64,000 bases of DNA, taken from Tupaia tana (lineage: Eukaryota > Chordata > Mammalia > Scandentia > Tupaiidae). The stretch lies in assembly GCA_026018925.1 (NCBI GenBank), contig JAKSZU010000016.1:55255075-55319074 (forward strand), written 5' to 3'. The notes beneath the pieces were generated by a model. The model ran no database searches and was not told the origin of the DNA. It worked only from the letters and a program-made list of their open reading frames with translations. A program made the translations under genes and the position numbers. Below are positions 1-11,133 of this stretch, in pieces (within the stretch, counting starts at the first letter, position 1; every line of letters starts with the position of its first letter).

Positions 1-660
1 CTGCTCTCTTCTCACCAAGGCCTGTTTTGAGGAAGGGAAAAAAGGGCTCCATAGTACAAGAGAATTTATTTGCTTTTTTATCCAGGCTGCCAATAGACGT
101 GCTTAAAGCCCCAAATTGGGTATAGATAGCAGCGGCAAGTGAAGTCACCACATCAAAACCTAAGAATGAACAGTGCACGTTTGAGTTCTAGACCACAGAA
201 ACTTATCTTTCCAGATGCCCACATCCCTTGCTCACAATACTGCCATCATCAAAGGTGCTTTTGAAATGTAGAAACCCTGACTCATCCAAAAATTTGAAAC
301 TTTAATCGACCCTGTCATGCTGTGGCTGGGTTAGCTGATCAAGTGGAGTTAAAAGGGTTAGTCAAAGCTTTTTAGGTACATGCAAATAAAGCTGTCAGAC
401 TTGCAGGAATTTAGGGGTTCTTTCAAATGTAGTTATCAGGACAAGAAAAGACTTATACCTTCATCATTTCAGAAGACTGCAAAGTTATTGGGGAGAAAAA
501 CTCTGCACATGGTTCTGGTTGGACTCATGGAATACGAAAATAAGGTTAAAGCCAGATGCTTTGAGTATATTTAGAGAGCAAAGAGAAATAGCTGGATTTC
601 AAACCCAAAATGGACAAATAGGTATATCAGTAAGTTGTCTTCCATGGCAAGAGAGAGCAC
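1..660. other. Unassigned sequence
   Basis: No repeat, exon or RNA gene recognised. Short open frames lack splice context or any familiar protein similarity. Confidence 0.4.
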
Positions 661-667
661 AGAATTT

Positions 668-812
668 GAAGTCAGAGAGCCTGGACTCCCCAAGTAAGTC
701 ATTCATTTCCTGAATATCTGTTTCTCAATCTAAAAAACTTAGCATCCACTTCACAACTATCACTCACATTGTTGAGAGGCTCAAATTAGAAGATTATTGT
801 GGAAATGCTTGG
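668..812 (+). repeat. MIR SINE fragment
   Basis: The order of blocks follows the ancient MIR element: a 'gagcctggactcccc' block, then 'atctgtttctcaatct', then a 'cacattgttgagaggctcaaat' stretch. It is diverged, as expected for an element shared by all placentals. Recognised by eye only. Confidence 0.5.
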
Positions 813-840
813 ATATTTTCAACTGCCAAGCTAAGGTAGG

Positions 841-1153
841 AACTCCTTACTCTTCCCACCCCACCCCCCCCACCACCACCCCCCCACCCCCCCACCCCCG
901 CCCCGCCCAGGGTTTTTGCTACAGGAGACGTGCACTCGCCAGAAAGACAGAGATCGAAAACGAGAAATCATCCTCCAGGGGGGATGGCCATGCCGTAATC
1001 CCTTCTCCTCCATTCTCCTCTCAGGATCTTCGGCATGCACGCACACATGCCCGGTGTGAGTTTAAGCCACCGGGTCCGGGACTTGAACCATGGTTGACTA
1101 TGTGGAAGTCCAGCGACATAGCTATTACACTGGTTCCAGAACTCCTTACTCTT
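841..1153 (-). repeat. Family A SINE with G-rich tail, including its TSDs
   Basis: The direct repeat AACTCCTTACTCTT occurs exactly at 841-854 and 1140-1153, so the insertion spans 855-1139. On the minus strand the tRNA-like head lies at the right end (B-box region near 1085-1100) and the body ends at about 909. Instead of an A tail, 855-909 is almost pure C/A on the plus strand, so the element ends in runs of G. This is unlike every other family A copy in the window. Confidence 0.9.
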
Positions 1154-1229
1154 ACCAAGGAGATCACAGTATATGGTAACAGCTGAAGCATTTACATTCA
1201 CACAGAAACATTGTCAACACTACCTACTA

Positions 1230-2130
1230 TATTTAGTTTTACTTTTTAAGATCATTTTAAAATTAGAGAATAATTCTGGTATAGTCTTCATGAAACATCC
1301 CCCAATGTTAACATTTTGCATAACTACAATAAAGTAATCAAAGCAAAGACTCTTAGCACAATACAACTAAACCAGACTTCATTAGGAGTTTCCCAGTTTT
1401 TACACTAATGTCCTTGTACTATTACAGAACCTAGTCCAAAATCCCATACAGTGTTCAGCTGTCATAACTGTGATAAGTCTCCCTTTGCCTTTTAGGATCT
1501 TAAGATTCCATTATTTTTGTAGATACTTTGCATTTATCTGATGTTTTCTTAGGATTAGAGTGAGGGTACAGATATTGTGAAGGATATTAGCATGGTCACG
1601 TACCCTTCCTGGGTGCTCATATCTGGAAGTACTTGATGTGGCTACAATTTATAGCAATAAGTTGTCAACTATGATCGCTTTTTTCGTGTACTATCTGGGG
1701 GATTTCTCCACTGCAATGTGACTATTTTTTCTTTTTAATTTATAAATGTTTATTTTGGGGGAAATACTTTGAGATTGCAAATATCATCTCTCTCCCTAAA
1801 TTCTTGCTCACTAATTCTAGCATCTCTTAGAGAATCTTGCCTGCAGAATTTTCACTGTGGTATTCTAATGGCAGTTTTGTACTTCCCTCATTCTATTTCT
1901 CTCTACATAGGATTATTTATAATTTTTTTGCAGTGAAGGGTTGTCTGTTGTTCCCCAATGACTTCTTTATTCCATTATGCATTAATGTCAGTATGAACTC
2001 ATGGATATTTATTTTACATTTAGGGTTTTAAGCTAATACTAGTTTGGTCACTGTGAGCTCCTTCAGTATTGTGCCCTTTCCACATGTGCCATCTTTATTC
2101 CTTTTGTTTGCTTAGTTGGTTTGTTGGTCT
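1230..2130. repeat. Ancient L1M-type LINE fragment
   Basis: The order of blocks (cccccaatgttaacatttt, gtttcccagtttttacacta, atctgatgttttcttaggatt, ggatttctccactgcaatg, gactcatggatatttatttt) resembles a common old mammalian LINE-1-related repeat. There is no open frame and no visible tail or TSD. The subfamily and orientation need a library search. Confidence 0.45.
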
Positions 2131-2287
2131 GTTGGTTTTGTTTTGTTTTTAGCACTTCCTATCTTCTGACACCACATGATGCTCTGAGATCAGCCTGCAT
2201 TTTGCCAGCCCTGGCTCTACAACTAACTACTTGCTTACACCATCTACATTTTATCAAGGAGCACCTAAACATCAAAAACCTACTGCC

Positions 2288-2546
2288 GTTCCAGCTGCAG
2301 TTGCACAGCAGTAATGCAATTTTTGAAATGCTGGAAGCCATATGGAAGATCAGGGTTCAGTTCCTGGGTTGATGTCTACATACTGGGTAAATGCATGTGT
2401 GCCTGTGATCTTGGCTGGCTGAAAGGCTTGGGAAGAGGGGAGGAGTACAGCATGAGACCCTGATAAGGGTGCTGGTCTCTATCTCTCTCCTCTTCCACCA
2501 CCACCTCTCTTTCATGAACAAAAAGAAAAAATGAACTTTAAAAACC
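2288..2546 (+). repeat. Family B SINE
   Basis: Starts with a 'ccagctgcagttgcacag' head and has the diagnostic 'tgctggaagccatatgg' and 'gggttcagttcctgg' (B-box-like) blocks. A CT-rich stretch follows, ending near 'aaaaaatgaactttaaaaa'. It is strongly diverged from the other family B copies. Confidence 0.7.
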
Positions 2547-2644
2547 CATTAAAACACTGAAAATGAATTTTCCAAACATGAATATCCTGTATGTTAGTCC
2601 AGTCAAAGAAATCATCATACATATTGTCAATAGGTAATTTCCCA

Positions 2645-2968
2645 TTTTTTTGTCCACTGAATTTTTTCCCCTTGATTCCCCCCTTCACTCCCATTTACAG
2701 TCCTCCTCTCTTACTGACTCTGGTATCCACAGTTGCTTTCCATGCTTTTTGCCTTCCATTCTGTCAGGTTCTGCCATAGGCTACAAATATTTGGTATATA
2801 TTAAGTAAGGACATACAATGTCGTCTCTTTCATAGTCTTGTTTGTTTTGCTTAGAATTAAATCTTCCATATTCATCCACTTTCTACCAAATGCGAGTGTC
2901 TCATTGTTTTTTATGGCTGAATAGTATTCCATAGTGTATATATGCCACACTTTTTCAATCCATTCATC
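2645..2968 (-). repeat. L1 3' end fragment
   Basis: The complement of 2910-2968 matches the end of L1 ORF2: 'gaatggattgaaaaagtgtgg' followed by 'atggaatactattcagcc', the same block as in the L1s at 14680 and 42660. The rest toward 2645 would be 3' UTR. 5'-truncated at about 2968. Confidence 0.7.
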
Positions 2969-3274
2969 TAAATAAAATTAATTTATTTTTAAAAAGGCAA
3001 TCCTACAAAAAATGTAAAACTTCACCATGAACTTCACTGTCTTGATATTCTCCTGTGAATCTTATACTGCTTGTTTTGAATCCATTAAAAGTATAGAACA
3101 AAAGGCAGAAGTGAATAAGTTGTTAGTATTGTAAATTTTTTAAAAAACTGTAAAAACATAGGAAGCAATTTATATTGTGAAAAGTAAAATATGGGTTTAT
3201 TTTCAAGATGTCTACCATCTTTTCCTAACTATCATCACTTTCTCCCATGAGAAAAAGGACTACATAGTCTCACT

Positions 3275-3553
3275 AAAGAGTAGTCACAAGCCAGCCAGGG
3301 GCGTGGTAGTTAAGGTCACTAGATCCCACATGGCCAGCTGAGCAGTTTGAGCCTTGGGCCCTATGGCTTAAGAAGTACATCAGGCACATATGCATGCATT
3401 CCCCAAATCCCAAGAGGACAATGGAGGAGAAGTTTTGTGGCATGGCCACTGCCCTCCAACCCTGGGTGGTGATTTTTTTTTTTCTCTCTCTCTCTCTCTC
3501 ATTGGTCTCTCTCTAGCAAGTGCACCTGCCATATAACAAAAACTGAAAAAAGA
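3275..3553 (+). repeat. Family A SINE (old copy)
   Basis: Head 'gtggtagttaaggtcactagatcccacatggcc', then 'atcccaagaggacaatggaggagaag', a long CT tract at about 3470-3510, and the end 'gcaagtgcacctgccatataacaaaaac'. Many CpG positions have decayed to TpG or CpA, so it is old for the family. Confidence 0.8.
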
Positions 3554-3569
3554 AAAAGTAGTAGTTACT

Positions 3570-3813
3570 GGGCCCAGCTGCAGTGGTGTGAGTGGCAGTA
3601 TACAGGTCTGTCGTGCTGGAAGTCACATGACTAACTCCGAGCTCAGATTCCAAGTTCATCTGACACGTACCAGATGAGTGTGCCCAAGATCCTGACCAGC
3701 TGGAGGGCTAGGGGAAGGGGATTCTTGAGTGTGGAGATCCTGTAGAGGATACTTGTCTCTTTGTCTCCCATATGCTGTCTCTTATGGAAGAAATAAACAA
3801 ACTAAAAAGAAGA
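3570..3813 (+). repeat. Family B SINE, TSD split by a MITE
   Basis: Begins GGGCCCAGCTGCAGTGG and ends 'gaagaaataaacaaactaaaaag'. The 5' flank AGTAGTTACTG (3560-3570) recurs after the element only when the MITE at 3818-3895 is removed (AGTA at 3814-3817 joined to GTTACTGG at 3898-3905). So this SINE predates that MITE insertion. Confidence 0.8.
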
Positions 3814-3817
3814 AGTA

Positions 3818-3895
3818 TTAGGTCATCGGGAAAGTTATGATGTATTTTTCTGTTTTTCTATGCAAAAATGCATCATGACTTTCTCAAAGACCCAA
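3818..3895. mobile_element. 78-bp mariner-type MITE
   Basis: A near-perfect inverted repeat. The left end reads TTAGGTCATCGGGAAAGTTA and the right end, complemented, TTGGGTCTTTGAGAAAGTCA; both continue into TGATG. It is flanked by the dinucleotide TA on both sides (3816-3817 and 3896-3897), the Tc1/mariner target duplication. It encodes nothing and would have been moved in trans by a mariner transposase not present here. Size and form recall MADE1-like elements. The name is inference; the structure is seen. Confidence 0.85.
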
Positions 3896-4106
3896 TAGTT
3901 ACTGGAAACTTGGTATTTTGCAGGCCCCAAGTCCACCAAGAACAGAGTTACCTAATGATATTCCCTGCACTCAAGTAGTTTGCAGTCTACGGAAGAACTG
4001 ATTTTAGTAGCTGTGCTCCAAATAAAGTTTTTAATACACAGTAATAAAAATAGTTTCCAACATTTATACTTAACCCTAGTTGGCCCATGAAGAAGGTCAA
4101 CTTAAT

Positions 4107-4527
4107 GCAGTAGGCTGAATGATCACCCCCTCCAAAGATGCTCACTGTCTAGTCTTGAAACTTATTAATGTCACTTTACATAGCAAAAGGGACTTGATGA
4201 GCATAATTAAGGAACTTGAGATGGAGAAATTTTGCTGGATAATCTTGATGAGTTCAAGATTATCTCAATAGTTCTTGTGAGAGTCAAGAAAGAAATGCAA
4301 TGGAGATAGAAATGGGGGAGCAGAGGACACAGGCCAAGGAATGTTGGAAGTTTCTCCAAGCTAGAAAAGGCAAAGACATGAATTCTCCCTTAGAGCTTCC
4401 AGAAAGAATGCAGCCCTGCTGATGCATGTAACTTTCTGGCCTCCAGAACTGTAGCAGAGTAAATGTGTTCTGTCGTAAACCCCTAAATTCATAGTAATTG
4501 TTACAGCAGCAGTAGGAAACTAATACT
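4107..4527 (+). repeat. MLT1-type solo LTR (ERVL-MaLR)
   Basis: Starts 'tgcagtaggctgaatgatcacccc', carries 'cagaggacacaggccaagg' and 'tctggcctccagaact', and ends 'agtaggaaactaata', the expected order for an MLT1 LTR. No paired LTR or internal region is attached. It is an ancient remnant with no coding capacity. Confidence 0.75.
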
Positions 4528-5820
4528 GCACATAAACCTCCTGTGTATGACGACCACTATTAGTCACCTACTGTCCTGTAGTCATCAGGCAGATTTTGAA
4601 CTGTGATTTTGTGAGACTGGCAAACATTCGTTGGATGTCAGCATGAGAAGACAGCTCCATCTTCCAGTAGAAAGAAGCCATGAAAATATCTATGTGGGGC
4701 AGAGTTATATCCAAGAGAATATCTAAGTATTTTGGAATTAGGAAGCCATTTTCTGTGTATAACATTTCATTCCTAATAATTTTCCCATATAGCACTCATA
4801 GACCCTATATGTAATATCAAGAGAGAATTTCCATTGGGAAATCAGCCAAGACTAGAAGGTGAAATATCTATCCTATTTTTTCCCCATTTCCATGACTGCC
4901 TTTTTTAACACTTTGCAAAGCAAAGAATAAACTCCTTCATGTGGCTAAACTAACAGAGGAAGGTTTTAAAGGCTCCCTGTGCTTGAACTAAATCTCCTAA
5001 CAGGCATTCAACACTTAGGTGGTGGGGGGTTTTCAATACCCTCATGTCCAGACTTCTATGAAATGCCAACTCGCCTCTTCCAATTCCTGCTACCTCTGAG
5101 CTCTGTGTTTTCTTTTGGTTAAAGATCTGTTTTTATAAATTGGGATATATAAATTCCCAAAGTTTCAAGCCTACTTCATCACAAAATTCATAACATAAGT
5201 AAATAAAAATAAACAGATCCATAAGGACCCCCCTGACTGAATCTGTAGGCAAGAAATTCTTCAGGGAATGAAACACATTTGCCTTGGTTTTTTTGTCTTC
5301 ATGTTACATGTTCCTGGCTTTAAAAAGACTGGGGGCTGTTCACTGTTAAAGATCAGATCATTGGTTTGATGTGGCTCAATAGCATGCCTGTTATCCAGGC
5401 TGATACCCATTGCCTATTTCAAAGACAGAGTGTGTAGTTCTAATTCCCATTCGTGCACCAAGAGATCAAATATGAATGCTTCCCGAGGAAATGAGAATGA
5501 AATAGTCAGCCTAGAGATGCTTCTATGCCCCAATTATATTCCATTTTCAGGTTTTGTTCTACTTCTTAAAATGATAGAAAATTGTGGAGTGTTTCTAATC
5601 TCTGCAGTTTGGACTGAATCCATCTTTCTTGAATTGTTTTAAAGTGGGCTTGCATTAAGAAGGGCTTTCAAAATAGCTAAGTGACTGGTGTGGTTGGCTT
5701 GTGACCTGGTCAACTGGAAAATGTTTTGTTTCTCTAAAATGTCACCAAGTAAAGTCAAAAGCAAAATGTATCAGTTTTCAGTTCTATAGATAATACTAAT
5801 TTTTTTCCTACAAGGTGAGA
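4528..5820. other. Unassigned sequence
   Basis: No repeat or gene recognised over about 1.3 kb. The region is AT-rich with scattered short open frames without supporting context. Confidence 0.4.
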
Positions 5821-5825
5821 GAGAA

Positions 5826-6230
5826 ATAGCATTTATTAAATAGCTAAAGTATTCTAAACACTGTGTTGGTATTCTACATACTTCATCTTATTTCATATTT
5901 ATGAATGTGAGACAGTTCTCCTCCTTCACCAAGTGTAAGAAAACAGGGATGTGCTTTAAGAACCTTCCAAAATCTTCCAGAACAACCAGAACTTAAGATC
6001 AGGTGTGACGAAGAAGCAGCGTGGTATGACAAAGACAACAGTTATTTTGGAACTGGTTTAGAATCTTTGTATAACTATTTACCAACTCTGTGGCTTGAGC
6101 AAGTTTTATAAGATTCTAAATTGCTTATTTATCAAATGAAGAGAGTTATACCAAGGCTATAGTGTCATTGCAGTGTGTGCGTCCACACATACATGCTAAG
6201 TGTCAGGTGCCAGTAGGTATTTCATAGATG
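5826..6230. repeat. Two MIR-like fragments
   Basis: 5826-5915 resembles the reverse-oriented 3' part of MIR ('catttattaaatagctaaag...cactgtgttgg...cttcatctta'). 6015-6230 resembles MIR in plus orientation ('gcagcgtggtatgac', 'aactctgtggcttgagcaag', 'ttgcttatttatcaaatgaag'). Both are heavily decayed. Confidence 0.5.
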
Positions 6231-6239
6231 ATACCTACT

Positions 6240-6480
6240 ATTAAATCAATAATCAATTATTGGCCACCTCTTAACTGGTAGAAACTATGCCAGGCATTGG
6301 AACTTGTGGTGCAAAATGGTTGCAGTTTTAGTTGCATTTTCTTGCCTAAAGCAATATAATTCATCCTTCCACTGCAACTAGTATTTCTAGACAACTTCTT
6401 ATGTACCAAGACAATGTGTTAGGCACTATAAGAGACAAGTAACATGCAGAGCCATATACAACAGGATCATGATCCATAAT
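6240..6480 (-). repeat. L2-like 3' end remnants
   Basis: Two weak copies of the 'cttatgtaccaagacaatgtgttaggcactat' type signature, which in reverse orientation marks L2 3' ends. Low similarity. Confidence 0.35.
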
Positions 6481-6684
6481 GACTATAATATATTGGTAAG
6501 GCGGATACCTTAGGAGGAGAAAAAAATCACATTGGTTAATGAGTCTTCAAAATAAAGTATAGGTAGTCCTGAGGATATCTATAGACTTACCAAGCAATAC
6601 TCGGCATGTACAACTTCAGGGGCTCAATTTCTGGGTTTCATGTTTCATTTGTATTCTTTGCTCAGACTAGTCTAACTAGTAGTT

Positions 6685-6730
6685 AGTTGGGAGTGACAAG
6701 GATTCTGTAGTTGGGAGTGACAAGGATTCT
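6685..6730. repeat. Exact 24-bp tandem duplication
   Basis: The 22-mer starting AGTTGGGAGTGACAAGGATT occurs at 6685-6706 and again at 6709-6730 with no mismatch, separated by GT. This is a recent local slippage-type duplication in unique sequence. Confidence 0.9.
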
Positions 6731-7029
6731 CAGTCTCCACTGTCCCTTGGAAAAAATCTCTTCTCTTCTACTTTGTATTTCTCTTCCATCCTCATTCACA
6801 TTATATTGCATTACTCTTTGGGGAAAAACATCTGGGGGGTTGAGCAACAGAGAATTTTAAGTGTTGGTCTTAGAGATGAAGAAGTACCAAGTCTAACAAC
6901 TGAAAATAAAAAGTCATTTTATAATTCAGGTACTTTCTGACTCTTTGCTTCAATACAAGGGCTCAATTATGTCGTAAACAGACATATCTTTGAAACTAGT
7001 TTTAGAGGAACAGGCAATCAGTCTAGCAA

Positions 7030-7345
7030 TAACATAACTGGACCCATATGGAAGGATCCTGAGTTCACATCCTGAGATCTCCCTGTGCACTCCAGGCACA
7101 CCTTATGTGCCCTAAATCTGGGCTGACTGAGCCTGGGGGTGGTCTAATATCAAAAAATATACCCTCAAGCCTGTCTCAGGGGATGAAATCAGTATGGTTC
7201 CTGAGACTGGCAACTGGCACCCCGTTAATGGTGCTTCTGTCCGTCTCTGTCTCTGTCTCTGTCTATCTTCCCTCTCCCTCTCTCCCTACCTCTTTATTTG
7301 TCTATCTCTCATGGAAGAAATAAATTTAGAAACTTTAAAACAAAT
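7030..7345 (+). repeat. Family B-like SINE carrying a foreign 75-nt patch
   Basis: The head (about 7030-7140) and tail ('ccgttaatggtgcttctg', (GTCTCT)n, 'catggaagaaataaatttagaaacttt') are SINE sequence. Positions 7141-7215 do not belong to the family and match 9376-9450 instead. See findings. Confidence 0.6.
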
Positions 7346-8060
7346 TGACTTTTGATGATCTATCAAAATGAGTGTTTTTCAAATAACCTGAAAATATTGA
7401 ATGCCATTAATATTTTAAATTATACTCTCTTCTCATGTAATAACAAGAGTTTTATTGGCACTTAAATCAATGAAAACAAAAAGTGGACATAAAACATACA
7501 CTTAATTTTTAAAGAAATTAGTAATATTTCATAGATGTATAACCTAAATGAAAACGCTCCTTCCCATCTCATCAAGAAAAGTAATATCTAATAAAAATGT
7601 TATGTTTTGTGATGATTATAATATTTTATATATTTGTATGGTTTTGGTAAATCAGATATAATAATAATTTTACTGTTTGTGGCTCAATTCATATTAAGAA
7701 AATAAATCTTAGATCAGAGAAGTTAAATATAATTTCAATTTATGTGTTAAGAAAGAGTAGAGCAGCTTCTGACACCTAGGGACTAGCCTGCCAGTTACAG
7801 AGAGGTCTTGGAGTTGTTTGGGCCTAGCCTGGTATTCCCAGGTAGACTACAGTTTCCTCCTGTTGGATACCAACAATCTCACAGAGCATCAACATAGCAC
7901 TGAGGGGCTGGGGGTTTGTGGCAGTTCTGCAGAAAGACAAAACAATAAGAAAACCAAACAATTTCAATCTTATCTAAACATAGACAAAAATGAAGTTATT
8001 ATGCTAACCACAAAAGTACTAAACATGCTCCCGGTAAATGAGCATCCATTGCTTCTTTAC
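7346..8060. other. Mostly unassigned sequence
   Basis: AT-rich. The part at about 7826-7894 shares a diverged block with 15410-15473 (29 nt with a few mismatches around 'caacaatctcaca'). This points to an unnamed interspersed repeat. Confidence 0.3.
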
Positions 8061-8077
8061 TAATTATAACAGTTTTT

Positions 8078-8350
8078 GTCTTTTTTTTTTTTTTTTTTTT
8101 TTTTTTGGTTTTAGTGATAACACATACATACACATGACAGGGAGAAAGAGAGAGAGAGAAGCCTGCTTAGCAGGGTCTCATTATGCCATGATCCACTATC
8201 TCTAGCCCTCCAGCTCTTTAGGATCCTGGGAACCTGCATGTATGCCTGGCATGTTTTCAGGCCAACAAAAGAATCCAATCCCAGAGTTGTCCGTATGGCT
8301 TACACCTTTACAGTGTACTCGCATGGCTGATGTGTTGCAGAAGCTGGGCC
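8078..8350 (-). repeat. Family B/C-type SINE
   Basis: A 28-nt T run (8079-8106) is the complemented A tail. 'gggtctcattatgcc', 'ccctccagctctttaggatcctgggaacctgcatg' and the terminal 'gcagaagctgggcc' follow the family B plan read in reverse. The 'gatcctgggaacctgcatg' stretch lies in the 7SL-like body. Confidence 0.6.
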
Positions 8351-8359
8351 TGTGCACTG

Positions 8360-9020
8360 CAACTTTAACTGCACTTCTGTCTTCTCTTCTTCCAGATAAG
8401 GTTGACTAAGACAGCCAACCATAGAATTGTCTCCACTTTCTGATCCAAAGTAAAGCCCTCTTCAATAAGCCCTTCCCCCAAATTACCTAACCAGATTCCA
8501 AATCCTATACTATGTCCTTTCTAGCATTCTCTAACTGAGATATTTAATGGTTCCCTGTGGTATGCATTCTCCCCCTCCACAATGAGCAATAAGCCTAACT
8601 GGTTCAACAGCAAGTGTGTTCTTATTTGGCTGGATAGCATCGACAGAAAGTGACGTGCCAAGACCGAACTCCCCTCACTGTCCTGATTTGACCCTTGGAC
8701 CTGAACACTAGTGTTTATACTTTAGACCTTTCTGTCTGCCTATTTAAGGTGTTCCTTACATATGACTGGGAGGTAAGCTCATGTTAAAATGAGCTCCAAT
8801 GTTGTGTTAAATATCCCAACAATGAATTTATCTAATTTTCCTGAGAATACACTTCTTACTGACATTTTTTTCTTACCTAATTTATATTGTGTTTTGGTGA
8901 AATTGTGTTTTGGTCTTCTATCACTTGCTCCTATGGTGTGTTTGCTTGTCCTGTGTCATGAGTATTGTTTGTGCATGACAGGAAAAGTCTAAAGGAGATA
9001 CAGGACCAGTAGGAGCCATA
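8360..9020. other. Unassigned sequence
   Basis: No repeat or coding feature recognised. Confidence 0.35.
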
Positions 9021-9025
9021 TACAT

Positions 9026-9275
9026 TAAGAGATTGATTGTAATTCAATTGGTTTATGCAACTGTGAGGCTGGCTAGGCAAAATCCAAAGTGCTGGCCATC
9101 AGGAAGGATTAGACTAGAACTCTCAGGAACACTTTGAAATTTCTATATTCAGAAAGAAATTCTTCTTCAGGGACTCATTAGCTTTTGAGACCTTTTAACG
9201 GATTGACTTCGGCTCATCTGGATTACTTAGGATAGAATCTTTAATGTAAAGCAACTGATTATGAACTTTAAGCAT
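9026..9275. repeat. Old LTR/MER-type repeat
   Basis: 'gagattgattgtaattcaattggtttatgcaactgtgaggctgg' followed by 'aactctcaggaacact' and 'ttcttcttcaggg' matches the order of a common old mammalian interspersed repeat that I cannot name reliably. Confidence 0.4.
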
Positions 9276-9375
9276 AAACTTTCATGGTACGTAATGAAGG
9301 TTTGGCTAAAACACAGGGGACTTGGCTGTAGCCTAGCTACCTTGGAATGGATCATCACAGGTAGAGAAGAGAATA

Positions 9376-9450
9376 GGTCTAATATCAATAAATATGCCCT
9401 CAAGCCTGTCCCAGGGGATGAGATCAGTATGATTGCTGAGACTGGCAACT
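9376..9450. repeat. 75-nt segment shared with 7141-7215
   Basis: Gapless alignment to 7141-7215 with about 6 differences in 75. The flanks do not match. The segment here lies outside any recognised SINE, so it looks like the donor locus, or both derive from a third copy. Confidence 0.85.
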
Positions 9451-10440
9451 TTTTGGACAGTTTGACTTGGGTCACCAACTTAACACTTTATAAAGATGTT
9501 TCCTGGTTCTTTTCTGGGGTTCCTGAGAACTTCTTTTTCTATTTCTATCTGCCTGGAATCAGGAGTTTTTGTCAGCTTTCTCTTGAGTGATGTGGGCCTA
9601 TGGCCAGGATCCAGAGGCATAAAGTCACCCAAAGACCCTACTGAAGGACAATAGCCATTCTTATAGACGCTCCTCTGCCTACAGCTGTGCATTTTCCAGG
9701 CCAAACCCACACTCCCTCTTGTTTTTCTACCAGCATGCTAACTTGTGTGCACATAGCTCATTAACAAATGCAATTTCAACAGAGACAATTCCAAATTACA
9801 GTCACTGCTTTGGGGAACTTTTGATGGGAACAAGATTATTCACGTAGAGGTGGTCTTTGAACAAAAAGTGAAGAAATCCTCATGAGAAAGTAGTTTATCT
9901 TGTGTATCTAAAAGCAGGATCATTTTGTTTAACCCAAGAGTTGTCCTCTCCTTCATTTTAGTGCCTGGGAATTAATAATTGCTGACTTTTTAATGTTTAG
10001 GCAGATAAAACTGTCAAGTGAGTACAAGTTATAGCAAAACCAGCTGCATGTCATTCTCTTTTGTGTGAATATATGTCAAAATCTGTTTTTCTACATCTAA
10101 ACTTTCTGTTCTCTCTTTGTAGAGAAAACATAATTAGCCTTTTACAGTGCTAATTCCATATTTGCCTGAAGCCTGCTGCCTCTCATTTTTTGTGTTTTTC
10201 TTTCTCTTTTTTCTTCTCTTGGGAAAAGAGAGTTCAAGATTGTTTTTTAAAATTGTTCTGTCATTATGTTGACACAATAGGAACACCAAATCCAGCTAAA
10301 TAGTCAACAGTGCCTAAAAGGAAGAGGGAAGTTATTAAGCAGTGTTTTGAATTTGTGTATGCATATGTTTTTCTTTTTTGTAGATTATGAAAAATATATT
10401 TACATAACAGCCTTTGTTATTATAAGTATGAACTGAGAAA
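9451..10440. other. Repeat-poor sequence
   Basis: No interspersed repeat recognised. 9940-10150 is AT-rich with homeodomain-like AATTAATAATT motifs. An internal A-rich stretch closes it (10459-10485). Confidence 0.35.
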
Positions 10441-10519
10441 AAACTGGCTTAAGCTTCAAAAAAAAAAAAAAGAAAAAGAAAAAGATTTGAGGCATGATTC
10501 AGTCTTTATCAGTTTGTTT

Positions 10520-10797
10520 ACCTGGGCTAGTTAACCTGGTGGTTAAGGAAGCTGAATCTTACATGGCCAACCATGTGCTTTGAGTCCTGGATCTGGCGGA
10601 TTGAGAAACACACCTGGCACATGTGTGTACATGCCTAAAATCCTGAAAGGAAGGAAAAAGAAAAAGAAGGGGTTGCAGTGTTACTTCTCCCTATGTGGGC
10701 TTCTCTCTCTTTCTCTCTCTCTCTCTCTATTTCTCTGTCTCTCTCTCTCCAGCTAGCACACATGCCCTCAAGCAAAATTTTTTTTAAAAAATTAGAT
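10520..10797 (+). repeat. Family A SINE
   Basis: Head 'aacctggtggttaaggaagctgaatcttacatggcc', B-box remnant 'tttgagtcctgg', long CT tract at 10700-10750, end 'agctagcacacatgccctcaagcaaaa'. Old copy. Confidence 0.75.
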
Positions 10798-11133
10798 TAC
10801 TGTATAAAAATACTGACAACACAAAATTTCATTTGTGTTAGTACAGAGTTAAATGTCTGATACTTAAGCTTTCTAAATTGCCTAAATCAATTTTATATTA
10901 CTTAAGTTACCACTATCTCCATGGCTTGTTTAAAATTAAATTTTTTTTTATCTATAAAATTACATTCACCTAATTGAAATGATAATAACAGATGTGTCTT
11001 CAGAGGGCTTAATTTTATGAAATTCTCACAATGCTAGAAATCAAAAGGATTTAATGTATTAGTCAAATTATTATTTTTAGAACCATAACTAACTGTAAGA
11101 CTTTGGATAAATGTTTAATTAAGAAATGATCTT

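Noticed and set aside
797-1186. 129-codon Pro-rich frame
   Set aside because: Reads through the C-rich tail complement and body of a minus-strand SINE with defined TSDs.
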